15,130 nt of DNA from Gammaproteobacteria bacterium (GTDB lineage Bacteria; Pseudomonadota; Gammaproteobacteria; S012-40): the NCBI GenBank assembly GCA_029879945.1, contig JAOUPJ010000054.1, positions 1 to 15,130 on the forward strand, written 5' to 3'. This document shows, one piece after another, positions 1-7,597 of this stretch. The notes beneath the pieces are model-generated. The model had not been told where the DNA came from. It searched no databases and saw nothing but the letters and a program-made list of their open reading frames with translations. Positions within the stretch are counted from its first letter, which is position 1, and each line of letters begins with the position of its first letter. The position numbers and the translations under genes are program-made.

Positions 1-1989
1 TATCTGATTACCAAAGTGGTACACAAAGGAAAACAGTGGCTGTCTGGCATGCATGGCATGGGTGCCGAAGAAAAGGGTCCCAGCTACCAGAATGAATTTT
101 ATTGCGTCCCTCTATCTACGCCTTTCAGACCTGCACGCATCACACCCAAGCCTAAACTTTACGGCGTGCTCAATGCCTGGATTGATGGGGAAGGTGATGG
201 CAGACGTGCCCAGATGGATGAGCAGGGTCGTTACAAGGTGGTGTTGCCATTTGATACCAGTGGCGCGGGAGATGGCAAGGCCTCGCGATATATTCGTATG
301 GCCCAACCCTATGGGGGCGCCAATCAAGGTATGAACTTCCCCTTATTGAAGGGCACCGAAGTGTTATGGACTTGTGTAGACGGTGATCCGGATAGACCCA
401 TCATCGTTGGCGCGGTACCGAATCCACTAAATCCGAGTGTAGTAACACAACGCAACTCTACCTCCAATGTAATACGCACGCCTAGTGGTATTAAGATGGA
501 ATTTAATGATGGCTCTGGAGAGCATCTGGATCATAGTGCTATACCCAGTGGACAGAATGGTTTGCCGATGCAGCAGCAGCGTACACAAGATGTGAGTGCG
601 CACCGAACTAGTGGAACTGAAATGACTCTGAACGAAAACAGTTCTGAGTTACCACTGCAACAAAACAGGCAGGTGGCTAACCCACCCACAACGACCGCTA
701 CGGGTGATAATACGGCTACCAACCCTCGATCCAATGACTATATCGCCAGCACTTCTGCCACGTTTAACCTGGCTGTACCCGATAACACAAATAGGACGCA
801 AAGCTATTTTCGCCTGGGTGCGACCAACACAGCAATAGAAAACGAACTGCTCCAACGAACGGAAGCCGATACCAATTCCACCTCGGAAGGGCAATTGGCT
901 CTCAATATTACTGATGAACAGAGAAATGGAGTTTTTGAATATACCGAAGGAAATAAGACTACCGTTGTACATGGCAATCGCGAAGAAGTGATTCATGGAA
1001 AAAGTCGGGTTACGGTCCTGCAGGGTGGACTGGGATTGTATGATGCCCAGAAGCAGTATGATACCCAATGGGTAGATTTGGACGACGGTAAAGGAACATG
1101 GCATGTCTATACAACCCAGTATGCAGGGACCACCACTGCAACTTGGGGTGTATCTGAAGACTTTTATGCGGGATATAAATTCAGCGCGACAGGTGCTTTG
1201 TCTACAAATATTTCTGTCGCTGGGGATTTCAATGTGGGCATTGGTTTTAACATAGGAGTAAATGTTGGTACATCAGTAAACTATTCGGCTAGCGCTACCA
1301 TGAGTGTGTCGGCGGATAAGAGCTATTCCTACTCCAAAGAAGAGTCGATTACTGCAGGAAAATCGATAGAGCTTGGTATCGTTAAAGAATCAGATGGATT
1401 TCAAATAGGGGCGGCGATAACTGGTGCAATAGCAGCTGGTGTTGGAATGGCTGTTCCAATGGGGACAGCCATTAGCGCACTCAAAAAGAAGGATAATCTA
1501 GATAGCTCAAAGGCCAAGTCTCTTCTCAAAACTGGAATAATTACTTCCAGCGTTTGTTACGGTGTAACAGGTGCCTTGGCAGTCACCTTGATGGCCATCC
1601 AAAAGAAACGAAAGGAAAACGAAAATTCGGGTATCGTAATTGATAAAGACAAGATTGAATTGAAGTGTGGTGAGGCATCTTTAACACTAAAAAAGAGTGG
1701 GGAAATTGAAATTAAAAACGGCCAAAAAGGGGCTGTTCGCGTAATGGAAAGCGGAAATGTTCATTTAGTCAAGGCCGGCAAAGGTATGATATCTGTTCGG
1801 GAAGATGTAGTCGGCGTCGCTCATGTTAGTAGAGTAAGCCTATTAAAGGCTGGTGGCAGCTATAATCTAGGAGCTGAGCCCTCAGGAGTAGGGATGACAC
1901 AGAACATTGTTTCATTAGAAGACGCAGAATTGATTGTTCAGCATCCAATGAAGGTAAATGCAAATGGTCATCCATTTTTGAGCAGTTGA
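1..1989 (+). CDS. vgrG: T6SS spike protein VgrG (TssI), 5'-truncated by the window, with long C-terminal extension
   Basis: The reading frame is open to base 1 (it begins YLITKVVHKGK), so the GTG at 16 is not the true start; the N-terminal gp27-like part lies upstream and 662 residues are visible. The first visible residues match the end of the VgrG gp27-like domain. Visible residues about 46-148 match the gp5-like OB fold, with TPKPKLYG, DEQGRYKV, YIRMAQPYGG and GDPDRPIIVGAVPNP. A Thr/Asn/Gln-rich linker follows, then a beta-spike stretch at about 303-345 with the GN..VIHGK pattern. Residues about 395-450 are rich in Gly and Ser with alternating hydrophobics. A hydrophobic helical hairpin occupies 469-533, and a second spike-like beta stretch (IELKCGEASLTL) about 545-580. 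VgrG trimers form the puncturing spike at the tip of the T6SS tube and carry cargo. First visible gene of a six-gene run; the next start lies 11 nt after its stop. VgrG identity is secure; the role of the extension is not known. Confidence 0.93.
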   Translation, partial: YLITKVVHKGKQWLSGMHGMGAEEKGPSYQNEFYCVPLSTPFRPARITPKPKLYGVLNAWIDGEGDGRRAQMDEQGRYKVVLPFDTSGAGDGKASRYIRMAQPYGGANQGMNFPLLKGTEVLWTCVDGDPDRPIIVGAVPNPLNPSVVTQRNSTSNVIRTPSGIKMEFNDGSGEHLDHSAIPSGQNGLPMQQQRTQDVSAHRTSGTEMTLNENSSELPLQQNRQVANPPTTTATGDNTATNPRSNDYIASTSATFNLAVPDNTNRTQSYFRLGATNTAIENELLQRTEADTNSTSEGQLALNITDEQRNGVFEYTEGNKTTVVHGNREEVIHGKSRVTVLQGGLGLYDAQKQYDTQWVDLDDGKGTWHVYTTQYAGTTTATWGVSEDFYAGYKFSATGALSTNISVAGDFNVGIGFNIGVNVGTSVNYSASATMSVSADKSYSYSKEESITAGKSIELGIVKESDGFQIGAAITGAIAAGVGMAVPMGTAISALKKKDNLDSSKAKSLLKTGIITSSVCYGVTGALAVTLMAIQKKRKENENSGIVIDKDKIELKCGEASLTLKKSGEIEIKNGQKGAVRVMESGNVHLVKAGKGMISVREDVVGVAHVSRVSLLKAGGSYNLGAEPSGVGMTQNIVSLEDAELIVQHPMKVNANGHPFLSS

Positions 1990-2000
1990 AATGGTGTTCC

Positions 2001-4232
2001 ATGAATATACTTAATAAATCTCCATTTTCTGCTGGTGTGCTGTCAGGGCAAAAAGAGTACCCGGAGTATAGCCTTACAGTTATAGTGAAAGGTTCATTGA
2101 GCCTCCAGGTTGAGGGTGTGGCTATATTGTCGGACTCGATCTCTCCACTATCTGGTGATATGTATCTTGATGGAGATAAGGCACAAGGACTGTACTACCC
2201 CAACGACTTTGTCCATTTTAAACCCAAGGCCGATATCAACGTGATTGCCAATGCCTACGCCTACGGTGAATCAGAAATGGCGCAAGTGGGTTTTAAAATT
2301 GGTGATTGTAGCAAGCAATTGGAAGTCATCGGTGAGCGAGTCTATGACTCTGTGATGTTAGGAGTGGGTAGTGCATCTAAGCCTAGTAAATTTGAGTCTG
2401 TTCCTATTCGTTATCGCTTGTCGGTTTTAGATAAGAATAATCCAATAGGTAGGGACAAGTCTGGTAGTGATACCGAACAACGCATTTTACCGCAGATTTA
2501 TTATTCTCAAAAAGAGCAAAAAAAGTCGGCCGGTTTCGCACCTATTTCTGAGCAGTGGCAACTAAGAAGCTCCCGAATGGGAAGCTATGACAAAAAATGG
2601 CAACAAGAGCGTTGGCCCTGGTTTCCCGAAGATTTCGACTATGCCTTTTACAATTCGGCACCACTCGATCAGCAAGTGGATTATCTAAAGGGTGACGAGA
2701 CCATCGAACTGAAAAATCTTCATTCGGAACATCGCATCTACAATACTCGGCTTCCTGGAATAAAACCCAGAGGAATAGTGAAGTACAAAGAGAAAGAAGA
2801 TCAGGAACTGGAATTTAACTTGGATTCTGTTTGGATTGATACGGAAAATGAAAAACTTGAATTGGTATGGCGTGCTGTGACCAATACGGAAAATGAAGAT
2901 TTTCCAGATATTGATGCGCTGTGGCTATTCCACGAAGAAAGTCTAGATTCGACCAAAAGTGATGAGGAAATTTCTCTACTCTTTGCGCCTGTAGAACCAC
3001 ACACGGCGGAATTTTCCGGTGAGAAAAAACAAGCAGAGACCGTCGAGTCTTCGAACAGTGAACCTAGGGAATTCGATGAATCCGACCAAGAGGCATTAGA
3101 CAAACTAAAACAGGAAATGTCCAACGCAGGACACGATCCCAAAATTATTGACGATATTGCGGCCTCCGATAATCCTCAATTAGTCATAGAAGCCTTCTTT
3201 GCCGCCAACAATATCGATCTAGAACAAGGACGGGCAATGATGAAACAGGCCCAGGAAGACACCAAGGCCTTGTTAAAGCAGGAAGGCATGTCTGAGGAAG
3301 AGGTTGAAGCCCTTTTTAATCCCAAGCAGGAAACAGAGACAGCACAGACTCAAGAAGAACAGGGAGATAGCAAAGACCTAAAGGGTAAGGATTTCTCAAA
3401 TCAAGATCTCTCCGGGCAGGATTTCTCCAGCGCCGATGTAAGTGATGCTAATTTCTCAGGTGCCAATCTCTCAAATGCCAATCTCTCACAAATTCGCGGA
3501 CAGAACGGCAATTTTACCGGGGCGATTTTTAACGGTGCGATGTTAGAAGGGGCGAATCTCGTGGAATGTAATTTTACCAGCGCCCGCTTTGAGCCGGCGA
3601 ATTTGGAAAAAGCCAGCTTTGAGCAGTGCGCATTTACCCAAGCTTCATTTATAGAGAACAAGGCCGCGGGTGCCGTCTTTAGAAATTCAAATCTGGATGG
3701 GGCGTTTATTGAGCGTAGTGATTTTGGCTCGGTGGATTTTACAGGATCAACAATGAACAACACCAAATTCGCTGCCTGCAACCTGAAAGCAGCGTGCATA
3801 GAAGAGGTGAGTTCAGATAATGTGGATTTTTCTGCTTCTGATATTACCAATTTGAAGGCTGGAAAGGGAGTCAATTTAAGCAATGCGGCTTTCCGAAATG
3901 TAAAAGCTGATCAAGCCAATTTTGACCAGGCCCAATTGCTAGCCGCCAATTTTGAAGGGGCCAGTGCCAAAGGGAGCATCCTCACTAAAGTGAACCTGGA
4001 GGGATCCATCTTGGATCTCAGTGATTTTACAGGCTCTCAAATGAAGGGGGCTGTACTGCGCAGCGCAAGCATTCAAGATGCAAATTTTACCAAGGCGGTG
4101 ATGTGCAGAGCGGATTTGTCCAACGCCAAATGTAATTTTTCCAACTTCTATGAGGTGGACTTTCTCAATGCCACAACCAGCGCTACTGATTTCAGTGACT
4201 CCATTCTCAGCAGCACGCTGTTGCAGGGTTAG
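2001..4232 (+). CDS. DUF2169 T6SS adaptor-like protein fused to C-terminal pentapeptide repeats
   Basis: 743 residues from the ATG at 2001. An in-frame TTG at 1986 overlaps the vgrG stop, but the family N-terminus (NILNKSPFSAG) fits the ATG. Residues 1-310 match DUF2169: YYPNDFVHFKPKADINVIANAYA near 65-87, then RMGSYDKKWQQERWPWFP near 192-209 and DFDYAFYNSAPLDQQ near 211-225. Residues about 335-455 form an acidic, Glu/Gln/Lys-rich, probably helical linker. From 460 to the end central Leu/Phe residues recur every five positions (pentapeptide repeats, A(D/N)LSG type), with a one-residue register slip near 620-626. DUF2169 proteins occur beside VgrG and PAAR-like genes and are thought to load or adapt T6SS cargo. 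The repeats should fold as a right-handed quadrilateral beta-helix. Acting as a chaperone or adaptor for this cassette is inference from context. There is no signal peptide, so it is probably cytosolic or delivered with the spike. Confidence 0.88.
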   Translation: MNILNKSPFSAGVLSGQKEYPEYSLTVIVKGSLSLQVEGVAILSDSISPLSGDMYLDGDKAQGLYYPNDFVHFKPKADINVIANAYAYGESEMAQVGFKIGDCSKQLEVIGERVYDSVMLGVGSASKPSKFESVPIRYRLSVLDKNNPIGRDKSGSDTEQRILPQIYYSQKEQKKSAGFAPISEQWQLRSSRMGSYDKKWQQERWPWFPEDFDYAFYNSAPLDQQVDYLKGDETIELKNLHSEHRIYNTRLPGIKPRGIVKYKEKEDQELEFNLDSVWIDTENEKLELVWRAVTNTENEDFPDIDALWLFHEESLDSTKSDEEISLLFAPVEPHTAEFSGEKKQAETVESSNSEPREFDESDQEALDKLKQEMSNAGHDPKIIDDIAASDNPQLVIEAFFAANNIDLEQGRAMMKQAQEDTKALLKQEGMSEEEVEALFNPKQETETAQTQEEQGDSKDLKGKDFSNQDLSGQDFSSADVSDANFSGANLSNANLSQIRGQNGNFTGAIFNGAMLEGANLVECNFTSARFEPANLEKASFEQCAFTQASFIENKAAGAVFRNSNLDGAFIERSDFGSVDFTGSTMNNTKFAACNLKAACIEEVSSDNVDFSASDITNLKAGKGVNLSNAAFRNVKADQANFDQAQLLAANFEGASAKGSILTKVNLEGSILDLSDFTGSQMKGAVLRSASIQDANFTKAVMCRADLSNAKCNFSNFYEVDFLNATTSATDFSDSILSSTLLQG

Positions 4233-4235
4233 AGT

Positions 4236-6278
4236 ATGAGCGTAGAACAAGTCACCGTCGAATCTCTGATCGAAAGCCTTAAAAAGGGCAAGCCCCCGCA
4301 GCCGATAATTATTGGCTTTGACCTGAGTGGTGTAGATTTATCGGGCATCAAGATTAAGGAAATCATCTTTCAGCAAGTCGATTTGAGTAAAGCGAATTTC
4401 ACAGGCGCTCATTTCGAACAGTGTTTTTTCATGAACTCCGATCTAAGCCAGGCCGATTTTAGTCAAGCCAGTTTACAGGGCTGTCAATTCCTGGCGGGAT
4501 TGGAGCCCAGTGACGAGAAAATCGATGTGTCTCTGTTAGAGGCAGATCTTCAAAAGGAACATAAGACCGAGCTGGAAAAGCTGGGGATACGGGGTTTTAA
4601 AAAGGGTAGGTTAGATCTCACAAAGGCACGCTTCGAAAGCGCGGACCTGAGAAATACGGTTTTTCACGAGGTCAAAATAGTAGAAACGATCTTTCTTGGC
4701 GCTGATATGAAATCGACTCGGATCTCGGATAGCGAATTGGAAGCGCCTATCTTTTCCACGGCCGTGTTAGCGGAAGCAGAATTTTCCGATTGCAGGTTTA
4801 AAGAACCCGATTTTACTCTGGCCCGTTTGGCCGAGGCGCAGTTCTCAAATTGTACATTGGATCAAGCGAAATTTTCCAAGACAGATCTCAATTCGGCCAG
4901 GTTTGCCTCTACCAAATTTGATAGTTGTATTTTCGATGAAGTGAGTTTCGCTGGTGCCGTATTTTCTCACTGCGAGTATTCAGACAAATTGTTCGAGGCG
5001 GAAAAACCTAAAGGGGCAACTTTTAAGGCGGGTGAAAACGATGTGCTGCCTCTCAAGGACCTGGCCGGGTTTGCGCGTATAGAAAAGGCCGCTTATCGCC
5101 ATGACCCCAGGGAACGTTTTGCCGGAAACTATAGCGGTGCCAGTTTACCCGATGCAGATCTCTCAAATCTGGACCTCACAGATTGTGTATTTGAAAACGC
5201 CGATCTCAGTGGCACCAACTTTGAAAACTCCAACCTGCAAGGTGTTAATCTGAAGGGAGCGATGCTAAAAGGCTGTAAATTTGGTAAGGCCAATCTACAC
5301 CAGGCAAATTTAAGTGGAGCCTACGTGGTGGAATCAAAGTGTATTTCTGCCATGTTGGCTGAAGCGAATCTGGAAGGGGCAAATTTTTCTGATGCTCAAT
5401 TGAATAGTGCCCTGTTTATAGGCAGTAATCTAAAATACGCCAATCTTTCCAGGTCAAGTTTGATCGGAGCAGATTTTCGTGTCGCCGAATTGGAAAACGC
5501 AGATCTGTCTGAATCCGATGCAGAAGGAGCCAGGTTTCAGGAAAGTAAACTTGTACGGACTGATTTTGGCAAAGCGAACTGTATCAAAGTTGATTTTTCG
5601 CGGAGTCAGCTCGTTAAAACAAACTTTACCGGAGCAAGACTGGAAAATACCAGTTTTGCACACTGCAGAGCAGAAGCTGTGGATTTGTCCAAGGTGGATT
5701 TAACAAAACTACGCCTCAAAGGGAGTCAATGGATACGATGCCTCTTTCAAGAGGTCCAGGCACAGAAAAAGGATTTGTCTGCCCTGGATCTTACGGATTG
5801 TGACTTCAGTAAGGCAGATCTAACGGGCGCTGTATTTAAAAATACAAATCTCGCGCAAGTCAATTTTTCCGATGCAAACCTTAGCGCAGCATCAATCATT
5901 GAGTCGGAAGCAAATTGCACTTCGTTTCTCGGAGCAGTATTGAACGAGAGTGCGCTATTACATACCAATTTTAAAGGCGCAAATTTTTCCGCAGTGAAGC
6001 TGGAAAATAGCAAATTTAATGGCAGCATCCTGGATGAGTGCATATTTGAAATGGCGGAATGCAAATCTACTGATTTTGGTAGCACTCAGATCAACTATGC
6101 GGACTTTTCCCATGCGAATTTGAGCGACTGTCGTTTTTTTAGTGCGAAGCTCAACTCAGTCAATCTACATCGTATCAAAGACCAGGGATTAAACTGGGCG
6201 GGCGCAAAAAAAACAAATTGTAAGGGAACGGATAAAAGCAGGGCCAAGGCCGAAGACTGGGCGCCTAGAGCACGTTAG
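4236..6278 (+). CDS. Giant pentapeptide-repeat protein of the T6SS cassette
   Basis: 680 residues, starting 3 nt after the previous stop, so probably translationally coupled. Almost the whole protein is pentapeptide repeats in three blocks. The first is residues 30-85 (about 12 repeats), the second 128-253 (about 26) and the third 304-654 (about 71 in unbroken register). Central residues are Leu or Phe with occasional Ala, Ile or Met. The blocks are separated by charged inserts at about 88-125 (LLEADLQKEHKTELEKLG) and 254-302 (ending KAAYRHDPRERFAGNYSGAS). A short non-repeat N-terminus and a basic tail (KGTDKSRAKAEDWAPRAR) cap the array. The family fold is a quadrilateral beta-helix of 20 residues per coil, so the third block alone would be an elongated rod of about 17-18 coils. 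Its exact role is unknown; position between DUF2169 and DUF3540 genes suggests a structural or scaffold role in spike or cargo assembly (inference). No signal peptide or membrane segment. Confidence 0.88.
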   Translation: MSVEQVTVESLIESLKKGKPPQPIIIGFDLSGVDLSGIKIKEIIFQQVDLSKANFTGAHFEQCFFMNSDLSQADFSQASLQGCQFLAGLEPSDEKIDVSLLEADLQKEHKTELEKLGIRGFKKGRLDLTKARFESADLRNTVFHEVKIVETIFLGADMKSTRISDSELEAPIFSTAVLAEAEFSDCRFKEPDFTLARLAEAQFSNCTLDQAKFSKTDLNSARFASTKFDSCIFDEVSFAGAVFSHCEYSDKLFEAEKPKGATFKAGENDVLPLKDLAGFARIEKAAYRHDPRERFAGNYSGASLPDADLSNLDLTDCVFENADLSGTNFENSNLQGVNLKGAMLKGCKFGKANLHQANLSGAYVVESKCISAMLAEANLEGANFSDAQLNSALFIGSNLKYANLSRSSLIGADFRVAELENADLSESDAEGARFQESKLVRTDFGKANCIKVDFSRSQLVKTNFTGARLENTSFAHCRAEAVDLSKVDLTKLRLKGSQWIRCLFQEVQAQKKDLSALDLTDCDFSKADLTGAVFKNTNLAQVNFSDANLSAASIIESEANCTSFLGAVLNESALLHTNFKGANFSAVKLENSKFNGSILDECIFEMAECKSTDFGSTQINYADFSHANLSDCRFFSAKLNSVNLHRIKDQGLNWAGAKKTNCKGTDKSRAKAEDWAPRAR

Positions 6279-6289
6279 AGGAGAATGAG

Positions 6290-7168
6290 ATGAGTGTGAT
6301 ACTAAGTACAAGAAAAAATCAGTCTGATTGGCTGCAAACGGCCTACGTGATCAAGGCGGAAAACGGCCATTTTCTGGTGCAATTTGAAAAGGAAGAGGTC
6401 GGTGAGCGCCACACCGCTTGGGTGGAGAGTGCGCTGGCGGGCAGTGTTGAGCCGCAAGCAGGAGACAGGGTTCTGGTGATTGGCGAGACCTCCAAGCAGC
6501 AGTTTATTAGTGGGATCGTATCTCGGGTACAAAAAACAGAGAATAAACTGAGGGCAAGTAATGGAATTAGCGCGCAATTGTATAAAAATGAAAACTCTGA
6601 ATCCATACAGATAAAAAATGAGAGCGGCGCGCTGCTATTTGAATATGACTGCGAAACAAAAAAGTGTTACTTGAATGTTCCCGAGGGAGACCTGCAGTTG
6701 GGCGCGCCCAATGGAAATATTGAGTTAATCGCCGCAAAAGGAATCAAGGCAACGAGCGCCCAGGATATCAGCCTGGGCAGTATGGGTCGTGTTTCGATTG
6801 CCGTCGGTGGAGACCAGTCAAGCAGTGCGCTGCATATAACGGATAGTGCAAGTGTGTGGAGTACGCCTGCATTGAAGGTGAAAACTGAAAAGCTGGGTAT
6901 AGACGCAGATTATACCGTGTTCAAAGGAGAAAGCATGGATGCGCGCCTTAATAGCGTAAAGCTCACGGCTAATAAGATGGAACAAATCGTCGGTGATATG
7001 TGGCAGAGAGTGAAAAGTATTTTTGTTAAAGCTGAGGAACGATACGATGTGGATAGTAAGCGCATGAACACCCGCGTCGAAAAATCCTACCGTGTATTGA
7101 GCGAGTCTGCGTGTATTAAGGCAGAACAGGACATGAAAATCGATGGCGATCGCATTCACCTAGGGTAA
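6290..7168 (+). CDS. DUF3540 domain protein, VgrG-like spike component
   Basis: 292 residues with a good ribosome site (GAGGAGA) ahead of the ATG. It matches DUF3540, a family found with VgrG, DUF2169 and DUF4150 genes. Residues about 17-85 look like a small OB-type beta barrel (AYVIKAENGHFLVQF, then AGDRVLVIGETSKQQFISGIVSRV). A repetitive beta region at about 130-185 (GDLQLGAPNGNIELIAAKGI, SLGSMGRVSI) resembles the VgrG spike. A long amphipathic stretch at about 215-280 ends in the family-typical DGDRIHLG. No signal peptide. The likely role is a spike extension or docking piece between VgrG and the PAAR-like tip; that is inference from fold resemblance and position, not an established mechanism. 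It lies 11 nt after the pentapeptide gene and 10 nt before the DUF4150 gene. Confidence 0.85.
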   Translation: MSVILSTRKNQSDWLQTAYVIKAENGHFLVQFEKEEVGERHTAWVESALAGSVEPQAGDRVLVIGETSKQQFISGIVSRVQKTENKLRASNGISAQLYKNENSESIQIKNESGALLFEYDCETKKCYLNVPEGDLQLGAPNGNIELIAAKGIKATSAQDISLGSMGRVSIAVGGDQSSSALHITDSASVWSTPALKVKTEKLGIDADYTVFKGESMDARLNSVKLTANKMEQIVGDMWQRVKSIFVKAEERYDVDSKRMNTRVEKSYRVLSESACIKAEQDMKIDGDRIHLG

Positions 7169-7178
7169 GGGGAGAGAG

Positions 7179-7592
7179 ATGTTTTTTATATCAACCACAG
7201 AAGGTGGCATGGCACAAGGAAACCCGGATGTGTGCAACACCCCTGCTCCTCCGTCGGCACCTATACCCGTACCCTATCCCAATATAGCAATGTTTAATCA
7301 GGCCAATGTGGGCACCTGTTCTACAAAGGTATTAATTCGAAATAAACCTGTGTTTCATCAAACTTCAGTCATACCGATCTCAACTGGTGATGAGCCGGGA
7401 AGCCTGGGAGGTATCATATCAGGCAAAATAAAAGGGGAGGCTAAAGCACTTACCTGCAGCCTAAAGGTAATGGTGGAAAATAAGGGAGTGGTTTATCATA
7501 CCTGCACAATAAGTCATAACGGGGCGCCGCCCAATTGTCCTGCCGGGATTCATAGTGTGCCCTCCCAGTTTGCGGTGACGGTAACAGGCTAA
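7179..7592 (+). CDS. DUF4150 PAAR-like spike-tip protein
   Basis: 137 residues with a strong ribosome site (GGGGAGAG). The N-terminus matches DUF4150: GNPDVCNTPAPP, then PIPVPYPNIA and CSTKVLIRNKPVF. Five cysteines (C19, C47, C93, C109, C120) and four histidines (60, 107, 113, 125) are present, compatible with metal binding or tip stabilisation as in PAAR proteins, although the ligands cannot be assigned by eye. It is a stand-alone PAAR-like domain with no fused C-terminal toxin, so any cargo must be encoded separately. PAAR and PAAR-like proteins sharpen the VgrG spike and connect effectors to it. The gene sits directly upstream of the transglutaminase-like gene with a 5-nt gap, the usual place for a tip gene next to its cargo. 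The next in-frame Met is residue 11; starting there would lose the family-typical N-terminus. Confidence 0.9.
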   Translation: MFFISTTEGGMAQGNPDVCNTPAPPSAPIPVPYPNIAMFNQANVGTCSTKVLIRNKPVFHQTSVIPISTGDEPGSLGGIISGKIKGEAKALTCSLKVMVENKGVVYHTCTISHNGAPPNCPAGIHSVPSQFAVTVTG

Positions 7593-7597
7593 GTAAA

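Noticed and set aside
16..18. GTG as start codon of the vgrG gene
   Set aside because: The frame is open to base 1 and the residues before it (YLITK) fit the VgrG gp27-like domain, so the gene is truncated by the window.
1986..1988. TTG overlapping the vgrG stop as start of the DUF2169 gene
   Set aside because: The ATG at 2001 gives the family-typical N-terminus; the TTG would add only five unconserved residues.
3401..4250. Long minus-strand reading frames opposite the pentapeptide repeats
   Set aside because: They arise from the repetitive codon pattern of the plus-strand repeats and have no recognisable protein features.
3370..6200. CRISPR-like or tandem DNA repeat array
   Set aside because: The periodicity is 15 bp at protein level, with degenerate codons and no conserved DNA repeat or spacer structure; it is pentapeptide coding sequence.
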